Source: Tragulus kanchil (Eukaryota; Chordata; Mammalia; Artiodactyla; Tragulidae). Taken from it: a DNA stretch of 64,000 nt. The position numbers and the translations under genes were made by a program. The notes under the pieces are model-generated. The model searched no databases. It was not told the origin of the DNA and saw only the letters and a list, made by a program, of their open reading frames with translations. Location: NCBI GenBank assembly GCA_022376925.1, contig JAIOJX010000031.1, positions 140,572,854 to 140,636,853 on the forward strand, read 5' to 3'. Below are positions 35,142 through 46,775 of the stretch, piece after piece (position 1 is the first letter of the stretch; each line of letters starts with the position of its first letter).

Positions 35142-35142
35142 C

Positions 35143-35529
35143 TTTTTTTTTAAATTTAATTTTGGCCTCTTTATTGATTTTTTATTTATTTATTTATTTA
35201 TTTTTTTAAGATTTATTTATTTGTTTATTTTTGGGGGGCGGGGGTCGGGTTGGGGAGGGAGGGGAGTGGGTGGGCCACTTCTATTGGTCTTTCATTTCTC
35301 TGTTTTCATCCGTCTTTGTTCTTTGGCTCCTGCGGGCCTCCCATCGCGGTGGCATCTGTTGTCGCAGAGCGCAAGCTCTGGGCGCATGCGCTCCAGAGCT
35401 CCGGCTCAGTGATTGGACACATCAGTCCAGCCGCTCCGCGGCACATGGGATCTTCCCAGGCCAGGGCTCGAACCGGCGCCCCCTGCACTGCAAGGCGGTG
35501 TCCTTATCCACTGGACCACCAGGGGAAGC
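35143..35529 (-). mobile_element. CHR-type SINE with TTTA repeats and a G-rich tail block
   Basis: Reverse head ccaccaggggaagccc, body gcgcatgcgctccagagctc. A (TTTA)n run sits at about 35180-35205. Between the tail and ggccacttctattggtctt is a G-rich block (about 35233-35274) with many runs of three or more G. Confidence 0.83.
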
Positions 35530-35775
35530 CCTATTGATTATTTTTATTTATTTTCATCCATCTTACTCTTTGGCCTGTGTGGGCCTCCCTTTGCAGTGGC
35601 CTCTCACTGCAGGGCACTGGCTCTGGGCACATGCGCTCCAGAGCACTGGCTCCTAATTGGATACCCCGGTCCAGCTGCTCCGCGGCACATGGGATCTTCC
35701 CGGGCCAGGGATCAAACCAATGCCCCTTGCACTGCAAGGTGGACTCTTTACCTACTGGATCACCAGGGAAGCCCC
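35530..35775 (-). mobile_element. CHR-type SINE
   Basis: Directly adjoins the previous element. Head ggatcaccagggaagcccc, body cacatgcgctccagagcact. The flanking phrase caattaatcctttttt occurs before 35143 and after 35775. Confidence 0.83.
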
Positions 35776-35789
35776 AATTAATCCTTTTT

Positions 35790-35992
35790 TAAAAAAATAT
35801 TAATTTTTATTTACTTGGCTGTGCTGATCTTAGTTGAGGCACGCGAGATCTTCTACTTGTGGCATGGGAAGTCTTAGCTGCAGCCTGTGGGGTCTTATAG
35901 TTGCAGCATGTGGGATCTACTTCCCTGACCAGGGATCCAACCTGGACCTCCTGCACTGGGAACATGGAGTCTTAGCCACTGGGAAGTCCCCA
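35790..35992 (-). mobile_element. CHR-type SINE, diverged
   Basis: Body ttagttgaggcacgcgagat and ctgaccagggatccaacctg; the head is reduced to cactgggaagtcccc. Confidence 0.75.
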
Positions 35993-36045
35993 GACCAATC
36001 AATCTTTTTTTGTAGGGGAGGGCTTGAAATCTCTTTTCTTTTTCC

Positions 36046-36170
36046 AATTAATCTTTAAGCCTCAATTTTCTCAGCTATAAAATGAGGTCATTAAGAAAGA
36101 GGTGGTATTAAATTATTTTAATCATGCAAAACACTTGACATATGACTGAAATGTAGCAGGTTATGATAGT
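36046..36170 (-). mobile_element. MIR SINE, second half
   Basis: Resumes with ccaattaatctttaagcctc and continues ctcagctataaaatgaggtc, the reverse MIR core, completing the element begun at 35085. Confidence 0.7.
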
Positions 36171-36202
36171 CACTATGATTAGGGAAAGACTATGGAAGTT
36201 CT

Positions 36203-36375
36203 AGGGCTTCCCTGGTGGCTCAGTTGGTAAAGAATCTGCCTGCAATGCAGGAGACCTGAGTTTGATTCCTGGGTTAAGAAGATCTTCTGGAGAGAGAAAT
36301 GGCGGACAGAGGAGCCTGGTAGGCTACAGCCCATAGGGTCGCAAGAGTCGGACACAACTGAGTGACTAAACCACC
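36203..36375 (+). mobile_element. Bov-tA SINE with internal deletion
   Basis: Head gggcttccctggtggctcag, agtttgattcctgggttaag, and gtcggacacaactgagtgac. The middle is shortened (no ccactccagtattc phrase). Confidence 0.88.
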
Positions 36376-36379
36376 ACAT

Positions 36380-39275
36380 GGACGTTCAAACGCCAGTTTG
36401 CCCTAGTAGGGGCGTTAAGAGCGGCAGAAACCTTTAGGAAGATCCAACTGGTGGTCCTGCCTAGGGTGAAGGAGGGCAGAGGGTGGGTGGGGATCAGTTG
36501 CCAAGCAGTTGCATTAATGTAAGAGCCCGCCAGTGCAAATGCGAGGCAGTGGAGGGACAGTGGGTGTGACAGGGAGGGACAGTCCTGAGAGCCCAGGGAA
36601 GGCAGGGGCAACAGTTACATGACCCCTCTCAGCCTGTCTTAAGTCACCTGCATCGACTGATCTGATGTCCTCCTTCTGATCGGCCAGCCTAGGCCCTGCC
36701 TGAGTTCTCCGTGTCTGTCTGTGGCCTGCAGACCAGCTGGTGGGCTGGGACAGCAGGGCAGGCTGTTGGCAGTCGGCTGAATGCTGAGATCCACAACTTC
36801 CCAGTTGTTACTTTGAACATCAACCCTGCCTGCAGCCATCTCCTCTCCCCGAGAGCCTAGAAAGGCAAGCTCTCGGGGATCATCCCAGAGGCCAAGGGCC
36901 GGTGCTGGCAGCCGAGGCCATGCTGGGAGCTGGCTCTTCCCTTTAAAGTGAAGCTGCAGGCTTCAGGCTCACTGGCCCCGGGCACCACTGGGGCCCCCTC
37001 CTGCTTCCACTGGAATCAAACCTGCCTGGTCCCTTTTTCCAAGTCAGCTGAAAAGTTTCTAATCTCTTTGCAAAGTGTCAAGTATCTTCCAGGGCCTTGA
37101 AAGGTGATTTTCTAAAAGCAGATCAAACAGTTTTGACATTTGCTGCCGAGCCATTTAAAGTCCTACTACAGGCTTGCCGCCGGCCTCGGCGGCTCGACTA
37201 ACTGCAGATAAAGGCTGAAGCGGCGTCTCTCGTCACAGACACGAGGAGCCTGCTCGTGGGAGCCGCATCCTGGAGAGACACGTATTCTGTAAAAGTTAAT
37301 CTGCTGCTTTGTCTTGGCCAACAATTTATTCTTTCATGAAAGCCAGGCCCTGGCCCCCAATTGAATTCTGCACACACATTTTTTTAATTTGCTGGAATTT
37401 GCAAAAACACATCAGTGGCCCTGCTGCCTCGGCCTTTTCATGTTCAGCAAAATAATCCCACGGCATCGCCTTCAAAGAGCTCACAGCATCGCGCTCTCCC
37501 CAGTTCTGTCCCGGCTTTGCAAACAGGGAGCCGATCGGGGCTTATGAGCGAACCGCGGAGAGCGCGGGGCCGGGGGTCACTCGTTCACGGCGTTGTGAGG
37601 GGCTGCCAGTCAGGCCCATCCAGAATGGGCTTGCCGCCTCAGATGCCCGCACGGGTCAGGCAAATCAGGGCAGAGGGCTGAGGCAGCTGGAGCCGGCAGG
37701 TCCTGCTACACGGAGCAGCTGGCCTTAGCGTAGAGCAGTGGTTGCCACGTGAGGATGCAGGCCCGGTGCCCTCAGAACTTCCCGTTTCCCCAAGAAGCAG
37801 AGCCCGTCCAAAGGCCTGCAGACCAGCTGGTGGGCTGGGACAGCAGGGCAGGCTGTTGGCAGTCGGCTGAATGCTGAGATCCACAACTTCCCAGTTGTTA
37901 CTTTGAACATCAACCCTGCCTGCAGCCATCTCCTCTCCCCGAGAGCCTAGAAAGGCAAGCTCTCGGGGATCATCCCAGAGGCCAAGGGCCGGTGCTGGCA
38001 GCCGAGGCCATGCTGGGAGCTGGCTCTTCCCTTTAAAGTGAAGCTGCAGGCTTCAGGCTCACTGGCCCCGGGCACCACTGGGGCCCCCTCCTGCTTCCAC
38101 TGGAATCAAACCTGCCTGGTCCCTTTTTCCAAGTCAGCTGAAAAGTTTCTAATCTCTTTGCAAAGTGTCAAGTATCTTCCAGGGCCTTGAAAGGTGATTT
38201 TCTAAAAGCAGATCAAACAGTTTTGACATTTGCTGCCGAGCCATTTAAAGTCCTACTACAGGCTTGCCGCCGGCCTCGGCGGCTCGACTGGCTGCAGATA
38301 AAGGCTGAAGCGGCGTCTCTCGTCACAGACACGAGGAGCCTGCTCGTGGGAGCCGCATCCTGGAGAGACACGTATTCTGTAAAAGTTAATCTGCTGCTTT
38401 GTCTTGGCCAACAATTTATTCTTTCATGAAAGCCAGGCCCTGGCCCCCAATTGAATTCTGCACACACATTTTTTTAATTTGCTGGAATTTGCAAAAACAC
38501 ATCAGTGGCCCTGCTGCCTCGGCCTTTTCATGTTCAGCAAAATAATCCCACGGCATCGCCTTCAAAGAGCTCACAGCATCGCGCTCTCCCCAGTTCTGTC
38601 CCGGCTTTGCAAACAGGGAGCCGATCGGGGCTTATGAGCGAACCGCGGAGAGCGCGGGGCCGGGGGTCACTCGTTCACGGCGTTGTGAGGGGCTGCCAGT
38701 CAGGCCCATCCAGAATGGGCTTGCCGCCTCAGATGCCCGCACGGGTCAGGCAAATCAGGGCAGAGGGCTGAGGCAGCTGGAGCCGGCAGGTCCTGCTACA
38801 CGGAGCAGCTGGCCTTAGCGTAGAGCAGTGGTTGCCACGTGAGGATGCAGGCCCGGTGCCCTCAGAACTTCCCGTTTCCCCCAAGAAGCAGAGCATTTGG
38901 CATTTAAAAAATGTGAAATCGGTCCATTTTTAAATGTTGGCCCCAATTCTCTTCAAACACTCTGCAGGCCAAACCAAACACGTCTGCTGGCCGAATCCGG
39001 CTTGCAAGGCGGCCAGTGTGCGGTCTTTGATGGAGGAGGCAGAGATAAGGTGTGGGAAGGGCAGGCTCACCGTTTTCACTTCAGTCTGAGAGGTCATCCG
39101 GTGCCAGGTCTCAGAAGGGGTAAGTGAGGCCCGTCTCAGAGGTCTCACTGCTCTTCCTCTTCCATCTACTGCGTCTCTCCTCCACGACTTAAGGGTCTGA
39201 CTCCCCAAGATATGAGATTTAAAGGGTCACATCTTCCCAGGACTTGCAGTTTAATAAAGGATGACCTAAAGTCCT
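36380..39275. other. Repeat-poor GC-mixed sequence, candidate conserved noncoding DNA
   Basis: No SINE or LINE recognised over nearly 2.9 kb, unusual for this window. CpG-containing phrases (gccgccggcctcggcggctc) alternate with AT-rich ones (gtaaaagttaatctgctgct). Open frames of about 90 codons have no recognisable domain. Duplication 10 repeats most of it. Confidence 0.4.
36723..38894. repeat. Tandem duplication 10 (period 1090 bp)
   Basis: Copy A 36723-37803, copy B 37813-38894. Copy A ends cagagc, then a 9-bp filler (ccgtccaaa), then copy B starts ggcctgcagaccagctgg. One two-base substitution (gactaactg/gactggctg) and one extra C were noticed. Confidence 0.95.
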
Positions 39276-39280
39276 TCGTA

Positions 39281-39488
39281 GGACTTCACAGGTGGCTGAG
39301 TGGTAAAGAATCCACCTGCCAATGCAGGAGACGCAGATTTGATCCCTGGGTCAGGAAGATCCCGTGGATGAGGGCGTGGCAACCCACTCCAGTCTTCTTG
39401 TCTGGAGAGTCCCATGGACAGAGGAGCGTGGTGGGCTACGGTCCAGGCAGTTGCAAGGAGCTGAACGCGACTAAAGCAACTGAACACA
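39281..39488 (+). mobile_element. Bov-tA SINE
   Basis: Head ggacttcacaggtggctgag, gcaacccactccagtcttct, gtggtgggctacggtccagg. Confidence 0.88.
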
Positions 39489-39598
39489 GGCATGGAGGCA
39501 GAAGGCTTTTGTAACTCAAGGAAATGCCTCTCTTTAATGGTGGGATTTTGGACATAGTGACCGGGCAGAAGGATGAAGGCTTTTCAAAAATCCCTCAA

Positions 39599-39882
39599 AG
39601 GGCTTCCCTGGTGGTTCAGTGATAAAGAATCTTCTTGCCAATGCAAGAGGCATAGGTTCGATCCCTGGTCTGGAAAGGTTCCATGTGCTTCAGAGCAACT
39701 AAGTCCGTGCACCACAACTACTGAGCCCGTGCTCTAGAACCCGTGCTCTGAGACATGAGAAACCCTGTGAACCACAACTAGAGAGTGGTCCCTGCTCACT
39801 GCAACTAGAGAAAAGCTTGCACAGCAACAAAGACTCAGCACAGACCAATAAACAAATGAATAAAATTGTCAAAAAAAATCTC
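39599..39882 (+). mobile_element. CHR-type SINE
   Basis: Head gggcttccctggtggttcag, tRNA-like taggttcgatccctggtctg, tandem phrases caccacaactactgagcccg, tail ending ccaataaacaaatgaataaa and an A-run. Confidence 0.85.
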
Positions 39883-40596
39883 TCAAATGTTATATGACTG
39901 ACCATTCTGCTCAGTCGCAAGTGGCTCCTGGGCTAGGTCTCCCTCTGCCAATATTTGGGTTAGGTTCTTCTCTCACAAATCTATTGGGGGTGCAGCTTGG
40001 TCCCCATGGGAAGAGTACCCCTGGAGCTCTGGGGTGCACATTTGGCATCTCCACATCTGCCATCTGGCATGAACATCCTGAGGTGGCTCTGACTCTGGCT
40101 GCTGGATGGCATGGAAGGTGGGGTTTCTCTCCCTGGACGCTCAGGAAAACAAATCTAAGCTGCCAATATTCACCAGGACCTGCTCCGGGCATGGCCAGAG
40201 CAGAAGCAGTTTGCCATGGGACGAGGATAGTGTTTTTACCTTCTCTGTCCCACTGGCCTGGCGGGTGAGGCTCCTCGCCCGCCCCTGCTCCCAGCCTTGT
40301 CCTGTCCAGCCCCCGGCCCTCATCATGTGCAGCCCGTCAAAGCCCTGACCACCAAATTAGCCCTTTGTGATTTTATTTGGCTTTTATTGGTGCAAGCTGG
40401 ATGTTGAAGATGGCGCCAGATGTGAGCCCCAGGACCACTTGAAAGGCCAGGTAATTAGCAGCATCTGCCTTTGCCTTCTTATCTTGACAGGCGGACACGC
40501 AGAGCAGTGACCTGGGAGCTGGAAGGCAGCTGCCTTCTCCACATTAAACGAGGCAAAGGCCAAAGGGGAACTTGACTCGGCCTGGAATGCCCCCAT
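39883..40596. other. Unassigned sequence
   Basis: Single-copy GC-mixed DNA, no gene or repeat recognised. Confidence 0.4.
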
Positions 40597-40634
40597 CTGT
40601 GTATGTGTGTGTGTGTGTGTGTATGTGTGTGTGC
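40597..40634. repeat. (GT)n microsatellite
   Basis: Mostly uninterrupted gt dinucleotides with two gtatgt interruptions. Confidence 0.9.
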
Positions 40635-40756
40635 AAATGTGAGTGTGAGCGCATTGAAGAGTTACCCTTGCTGTTCTCTTGCTCCCAGATTTGGGAGGAA
40701 CCATCATCCAACCTCTAATCACTTCAGGTATAATTAGTATTGTTTTAAGGTGGAGG

Positions 40757-40976
40757 GATAATCTGTTGTTGTTACAGTCGCTAGGCCGTGTCGGATTCTT
40801 TTATGACCCTATGGACTTGTAGCCCACCAGGCTCCTCTGTCCATGGGATTTTCCAGGGAAGAATATTGGAGTAGGTTGCCATTTCCTGCTCCGGGAGATC
40901 TTCCTGTCCCAGAGATCAAATGCATGTCTTCTGTATTGACAGGTGGATTCTCTGCCACTGAGCCACCAACGAGGCC
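40757..40976 (-). mobile_element. Bov-tA SINE
   Basis: Reverse element: gttacagtcgctaggccgtg, ggagtaggttgccatttcct, ctgccactgagccaccaacg. Confidence 0.85.
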
Positions 40977-41012
40977 TTGAGGAATAATATACATACAGTA
41001 AAATGTATGACT

Positions 41013-41279
41013 TTCTTTTTTTTGGCCTCTTTTATTGGTCCTTCATTTATTTATTTTCATCCATCTTTATTCTTTGGCCTGTGTGGGCCTCCCATCACAC
41101 TGGCCTCTCTCATTGCAGAGCACGGCTCTGGACACATGCACTCCAGAGCCCTGGCTCGTAATTGGACACACCGGTCCAGCCGCTCCACGGCAAGTGGGAT
41201 CTTCCCAGGCCAGGGATCAAACCAGTGCCCCTTGCACTGCAAAGCGGAATCTTTACTGACTGGACCACTAGGGAGGCCC
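41013..41279 (-). mobile_element. CHR-type SINE
   Basis: Reverse head ggaccactagggaggccct, body catgcactccagagccctgg, and tail region ggcctcttttattggtcctt. Confidence 0.83.
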
Positions 41280-41280
41280 T

Positions 41281-41400
41281 GACTTCTTTTTTGCTTCACC
41301 TCACCACATGTGGGACCTTAGTTCCTTGACCAGGGGTCAAATCCATGCCCCTTGCACTGGAAGCATGGAATCTTAATCACTGGACCACTAGAGAAGTCCC
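41281..41400 (-). mobile_element. CHR-type SINE, partial
   Basis: Body tgtgggaccttagttccttg, reverse head ggaccactagagaagtcccc. Adjoins the previous element. Confidence 0.72.
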
Positions 41401-41507
41401 CAAATGTATGATCTTAGGTATTAATGTATGGTCTGATGAGTTATCACAAATGAATAACATTTCACAAATGAGTAACATAAAACCTATATCCTAATGACAC
41501 TATAAAA

Positions 41508-43680
41508 CATTTTCAGTATCCTAGAAAGTTTGCTACACTGCTTTTCAGTGAATCCTCTGCCTTCCCCCACACAGGCAATTTTAGTTCTCATTTCTACTGC
41601 CATAGATGAGTCTTTGCCTGTTGTTAAATGTCATGTAAATAGAATGATGGAATATACACGTAAACTCACAATCTTTTTGTGTCTTCCTTATTTGCTCAAC
41701 ATAATGTTTTTGAGATTCAGCCAAATTACCTGTCAGTTCAGTTGCTCAGTCATGTCTGACTCCTTGTGACCCAGTGGACGGCAGCACGTCAGGCTTCTGT
41801 CTCCTTCACCATCTCCCAGAGCTTGCTCAAATTCATGTTCATTGACTCAGTGATGCCATCCAACCATCTCGTCCTCTGTCGTCCCCTTCTCCTTCTGCCC
41901 TCAATTGTTCTCAGCATCAGAGTCTTTTCCAATGAGTTGTCTCAGGTGGCCTAAGTATTGGAGCTTCAGCTTCAGCATCAGTCCTTCCAATGAATATTCA
42001 GGGTTGATTTCCTTTAGGATGGACTGGTTTGGTCTCCCTGCTGACCAAGGGACTCTCAAGAGTCTTCTCCAATACCACAGTTCAAGCATCAGCTCTTCTG
42101 TGCTCGACTTTCTTTGTGGTCCAATTCTCACATCCATGCATGACTCTTGGGAAAACCGTAATAGCTTTGACTGTATGGACTTTTGTTGGCCAAGTGATGT
42201 CTCTGCTTTTGAATACACTGTCTAGGTTTGTCATAGCTTTTCTTTTAAGGAGCAAGCATCTTTTAATTTCATGGCGGTGGCCACCATGTTCAGTGATTTT
42301 TGGAGTCCAAGAAAATAAAGTCTGTCACTGTTTCCATTGTTTCTCCATCTATCTGCCTTGAAGTGATGGGACTGGATGCCATGATCTTTATTTTTTGAAT
42401 GTTGAGTTTTAGGCCAGCTGTTTCAGTCTGCTCTTCACCTTCATCAAAATGCTCTTTAGTTCCTCTTTGCTTTCTGCCATAAGGGCGATGTCATTTGTAT
42501 ACCTGAGGTTATTGATATTTCTGCTGGCAATCTCGATTCCACCTTGTTCTTCTCCAGACTGGCATTTCACACAATGTACCTCTTGCATACTAACCCTTTA
42601 AATCTTTCCAGCCATTGTGGGGTCTGTCCTATCCATCCAAAAACACAGGAAAGGCACATTTTCAGTATCCCCCCAAATTTTCTACTGCCATAGATGAGTC
42701 TTTGCCTGTTGTTAAATGTCATGTAAATAGAATGATGGAATATACACGTAAACTCACAATCTTTTTGTGTCTTCCTTATTTGCTCAACATAATGTTTTTG
42801 AGATTCAGCCAAATTACCTGTCAGTTCAGTTGCTCAGTCATGTCTGACTCCTTGTGACCCAGTGGACGGCAGCACGTCAGGCTTCTGTCTCCTTCACCAT
42901 CTCCCAGAGCTTGCTCAAATTCATGTTCATTGACTCAGTGATGCCATCCAACCATCTCGTCCTCTGTCGTCCCCTTCTCCTTCTGCCCTCAATTGTTCTC
43001 AGCATCAGAGTCTTTTCCAATGAGTTGTCTCAGGTGGCCTAAGTATTGGAGCTTCAGCTTCAGCATCAGTCCTTCCAATGAATATTCAGGGTTGATTTCC
43101 TTTAGGATGGACTGGTTTGGTCTCCCTGCTGACCAAGGGACTCTCAAGAGTCTTCTCCAATACCACAGTTCAAGCATCAGCTCTTCTGTGCTCGACTTTC
43201 TTTGTGGTCCAATTCTCACATCCATGCATGACTCTTGGGAAAACCGTAATAGCTTTGACTGTATGGACTTTTGTTGGCCAAGTGATGTCTCTGCTTTTGA
43301 ATACACTGTCTAGGTTTGTCATAGCTTTTCTTTTAAGGAGCAAGCATCTTTTAATTTCATGGCGGTGGCCACCATGTTCAGTGATTTTTGGAGTCCAAGA
43401 AAATAAAGTCTGTCACTGTTTCCATTGTTTCTCCATCTATCTGCCTTGAAGTGATGGGACTGGATGCCATGATCTTTATTTTTTGAATGTTGAGTTTTAG
43501 GCCAGCTGTTTCAGTCTGCTCTTCACCTTCATCAAAATGCTCTTTAGTTCCTCTTTGCTTTCTGCCATAAGGGCGATGTCATTTGTATACCTGAGGTTAT
43601 TGATATTTCTGCTGGCAATCTCGATTCCACCTTGTTCTTCTCCAGACTGGCATTTCACACAATGTACTCTGCATACAACT
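41508..43680. repeat. Tandem duplication 11 (period 1088 bp) with filler
   Basis: Copy A 41508-42590, copy B 42656-43680. Copy B starts with acattttcagtatcc, then lacks about 60-75 bp before tctactgccatagatgag. Between the copies lies a filler of about 65 bp (42591-42655) matching neither copy. Confidence 0.93.
41725..42590 (-). mobile_element. BovB (RTE), antisense
   Basis: Reverse BovB from its tail (cagttcagttgctcagtcat) through antisense C-terminal coding (ctttgactgtatggactttt) to the RT region. It is cut by the duplication 11 join; the sequence continues in copy B. Confidence 0.88.
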
Positions 43681-43860
43681 TAAATAAGCAGGGTGACAAT
43701 ATACAGCCTTGACACACTCCTTTCCCAACTTGGAGCCAGTCTGCTGTTCGTGTCCAGCTCTAGCCGTTGCTTCTTGTCCTGCATACAGGTTTCACAGGAG
43801 GCAGGTAAGTTCATTTGGTATTCCCTTCTCTTTCAGAACTGTACCAGTGGTTCATTTCTT
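42813..43860 (-). mobile_element. BovB (RTE), antisense (copy B, longer)
   Basis: Repeats the element at 41725 and extends it (gggtgacaatatacagcctt, gcatacaggtttcacaggag) before it passes into unrelated sequence. Confidence 0.88.
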
Positions 43861-43979
43861 TTTATTGCTGAGTGTTATTCCATTGTGAGAATGTATCATA
43901 GTCTGCTTACCTAGTCTCTGGTTGACGGTTAACTCTGGCTTTTGCCAAATATTTATAAAGAAGTGTACTCATTTTCAAT

Positions 43980-44441
43980 GACTGCATCACAAATTACCGT
44001 TAACATAATAGCTTAAAATAGCACAGATATATTCTCTCAGTTTCTGGAGGGCAGGTGTTCAGGCAGGGATTGGTGGGATCCTCTGCTAAGGGTCTCATCT
44101 GGCTGAAATTAAGATATCTGTCAGGGATGGGTCTCCTCTTAACCTTGGGATCCTCTACAAAGTTTGTAGAATTGTTGGTGGAATTCACTTCCTTGTGGTT
44201 GTTGGACTGAAGTTCTCAGCTCTCAGAGGTCACCTTCTGCTCCTTGCCATGTGACCTTCACAACATGGCAACTTGCCTCTGAATTCAAGGGCAACAGGGG
44301 TACATCTTCTGTTGGCTCACATCTCTGACTTATCTTTGGCATCTGACTGTAAGGACCTCACCTAATTAGGTCAGGCCCACCCACGGTAACCTCCCCTTTG
44401 ATTAAAGTCAGCTGATTCAGGACAGCTAAAACATCCCTTCC
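43980..44441 (-). mobile_element. MLT1-type LTR (MaLR), antisense, truncated
   Basis: Reverse-strand MLT1 phrases: gcatcacaaattaccgttaa, tcagtttctggagggcaggt, cttgtggttgttggactgaa. Cut by the duplication 12 join. Confidence 0.7.
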
Positions 44442-44995
44442 CTGTCTAGGCTTATCATAGCTTTTCTCCCAAGGAGCAAGCATCTTTTAATTTCATGGCT
44501 GTAGTCATCATGAACAGTGATTTTTGGAGTCCAAGAAAATAAATCTGTCACTCTTTCCATTGTTTCTCCATCTATTTTCCATGAAATGATGGGACTGGAT
44601 GCCATGATCTTCATTTTTTGAATGTTGAGTTTTAGGCCAGCTGTTTCAGTCTGCTCTTCACCTTCATCAAAATGCTCTTTAGTTCCTCTTTGCTTTCTGC
44701 CATAAGGGCGATGTCATTTGTATACCTGAGGTTATTGATATTTCTGCTGGCAATCTCGATTCCACCTTGTTCTTCTCCAGACTGGCATTTCACACAATGT
44801 ACTCTGCATACAACTTAAATAAGCAGGGTGACAATATACAGCCTTGACACACTCCTTTCCCAACTTGGAGCCAGTCTGCTGTTCGTGTCCAGCTCTAGCC
44901 GTTGCTTCTTGTCCTGCATACAGGTTTCACAGGAGGCAGGTAAGTTCATTTGGTATTCCCTTCTCTTTCAGAACTGTACCAGTGGTTCATTTCTT
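44442..44995 (-). mobile_element. BovB (RTE), antisense, third copy
   Basis: Begins with the divergent BovB variant described for duplication 12 and then repeats 43456-43860. Confidence 0.85.
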
Positions 44996-45114
44996 TTTAT
45001 TGCTGAGTGTTATTCCATTGTGAGAATGTATCATAGTCTGCTTACCTAGTCTCTGGTTGACGGTTAACTCTGGCTTTTGCCAAATATTTATAAAGAAGTG
45101 TACTCATTTTCAAT

Positions 45115-45696
45115 GACTGCATCACAAATTACCGTTAACATAATAGCTTAAAATAGCACAGATATATTCTCTCAGTTTCTGGAGGGCAGGTGTTCAGGCA
45201 GGGATTGGTGGGATCCTCTGCTAAGGGTCTCATCTGGCTGAAATTAAGATATCTGTCAGGGATGGGTCTCCTCTTAACCTTGGGATCCTCTACAAAGTTT
45301 GTAGAATTGTTGGTGGAATTCACTTCCTTGTGGTTGTTGGACTGAAGTTCTCAGCTCTCAGAGGTCACCTTCTGCTCCTTGCCATGTGACCTTCACAACA
45401 TGGCAACTTGCCTCTGAATTCAAGGGCAACAGGGGTACATCTTCTGTTGGCTCACATCTCTCTGACTTATCTTTGGCATCTGACTGTAAGGACCTCACCT
45501 AATTAGGTCAGGCCCACCCACGGTAACCTCCCCTTTGATTAAAGTCAGCTGATTCAGGACAGCTAAAAACATCCCTTCCCCTTTGTCATGTAACATAACC
45601 TAATCACAGGAGTACTATCCCATGATGTTCACACACAGGACATGTCTTCCAGGAGATGGGACTCTTGGGGGCCTTCTTGGAATTCTGTCTACCACA
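45115..45696 (-). mobile_element. MLT1-type LTR (MaLR), antisense, complete
   Basis: Fullest copy. It runs to the end phrase ggccttcttggaattctgtc followed by taccaca, the reverse of an MLT1 start. Confidence 0.72.
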
Positions 45697-45699
45697 AGC

Positions 45700-46319
45700 A
45701 ACTCTGAATGTTCTGGAATTCTTCTGATATTCAAGTGTGCATCTTTAAAAACTCAGAGCATTTCCCATTGAGCAAAAGTAACAATCCCACTTAACAAAAT
45801 CAATAATTGTTTCCAAATATCATCTTCTCCTTGGCCCAGATTGAGTGTGGGGAGCAGTAGTCTTAGCAATGGTTTTAGCTGGCTTCTTCAAAGCAGAATC
45901 TTGTCTCCGACATTTCCGTCCTCTGACCCCATGCCCCTTCCATTGCTTTCCAGAGAGTGCTTTCTAACAGTACTCTTTATCACGGCTGGTTGAAGACATG
46001 GCTCTATCATCTGGCAGAAGATGCCGCTATCTGGATTAGTGTTGTGGCTTCCTCTTGTCACCATGAACTGTATTCCTTTGTCAGCAGCACCTCCTGTGAA
46101 CTGGAAGTCAGATCTGAAGTTCGATGGATAAACATTTTTTGGCTGGAGCATAACATGAGAGATACTAAGACCTTTCCCCTATATCACTTAAGGAGAACGT
46201 GATTTGTGGTGGCCTTGTCAAGGCTGCCTCCTGGATCATGATGGGCATAGCTTAACCCTTCCAGTGCTGTTTCTTCTTCCCGAGTTAGAAAGAAATCTAT
46301 CAGGTCTTTGTTTGCATAA
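45700..46319. other. Unassigned AT-rich sequence
   Basis: Between MLT1 and the duplication 13 join. Possibly an old repeat, not recognised. Repeated at 46779-47398. Confidence 0.4.
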
Positions 46320-46360
46320 GGTAGATTTCGGTTTTTATTTCTGTTTCTTTTCACAGGCGA

Positions 46361-46775
46361 TTGGGATCCTCTACAAAGGTTGTAGAATTGTTGGTGGAAT
46401 TCACTTCCTTGTGGTTGTTGGACTGAAGTGCTCAGCTCTCAGAGGTCACCTTCTGCTCCTTGCCATGTGACCTTCACAACATGGCAACTTGCCTCTGAAT
46501 TCAAGGGCAACAGGGGTACATCTTCTGTTGGCTCATCTCTCTGACTTATCTTTGGCATCTGACTGTAAGGACCTCACCTAATTAGGTCAGGCCCACCCAC
46601 GGTAACCTCCCCTTTGATTAAAGTCAGCTGATTCAGGACAGCTAAAAACATCCCTTCCCCTTTGTCATGTAACATAACCTAATCACAGGAGTACTATCCC
46701 ATGATGTTCACACACAGGACATGTCTTCCAGGAGATGGGACTCTTGGGGGCCTTCTTGGAATTCTGTCTACCACA
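46361..46775 (-). mobile_element. MLT1-type LTR, third (partial) copy
   Basis: Repeats 45280-45696 because of duplication 13. Confidence 0.7.

Larger units (their letters stand above)
43306..45580. repeat. Tandem duplication 12 (period about 1135 bp), chimeric start
   Basis: Copy A 43306-44441, copy B 44442-45580. The first 150 bp or so of copy B differ at many sites (for example ggctgtagtcatcatgaaca against ggcggtggccaccatgttca) and look like another BovB copy; after that identity is near complete. Copy A overlaps copy B of duplication 11. Confidence 0.93.
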
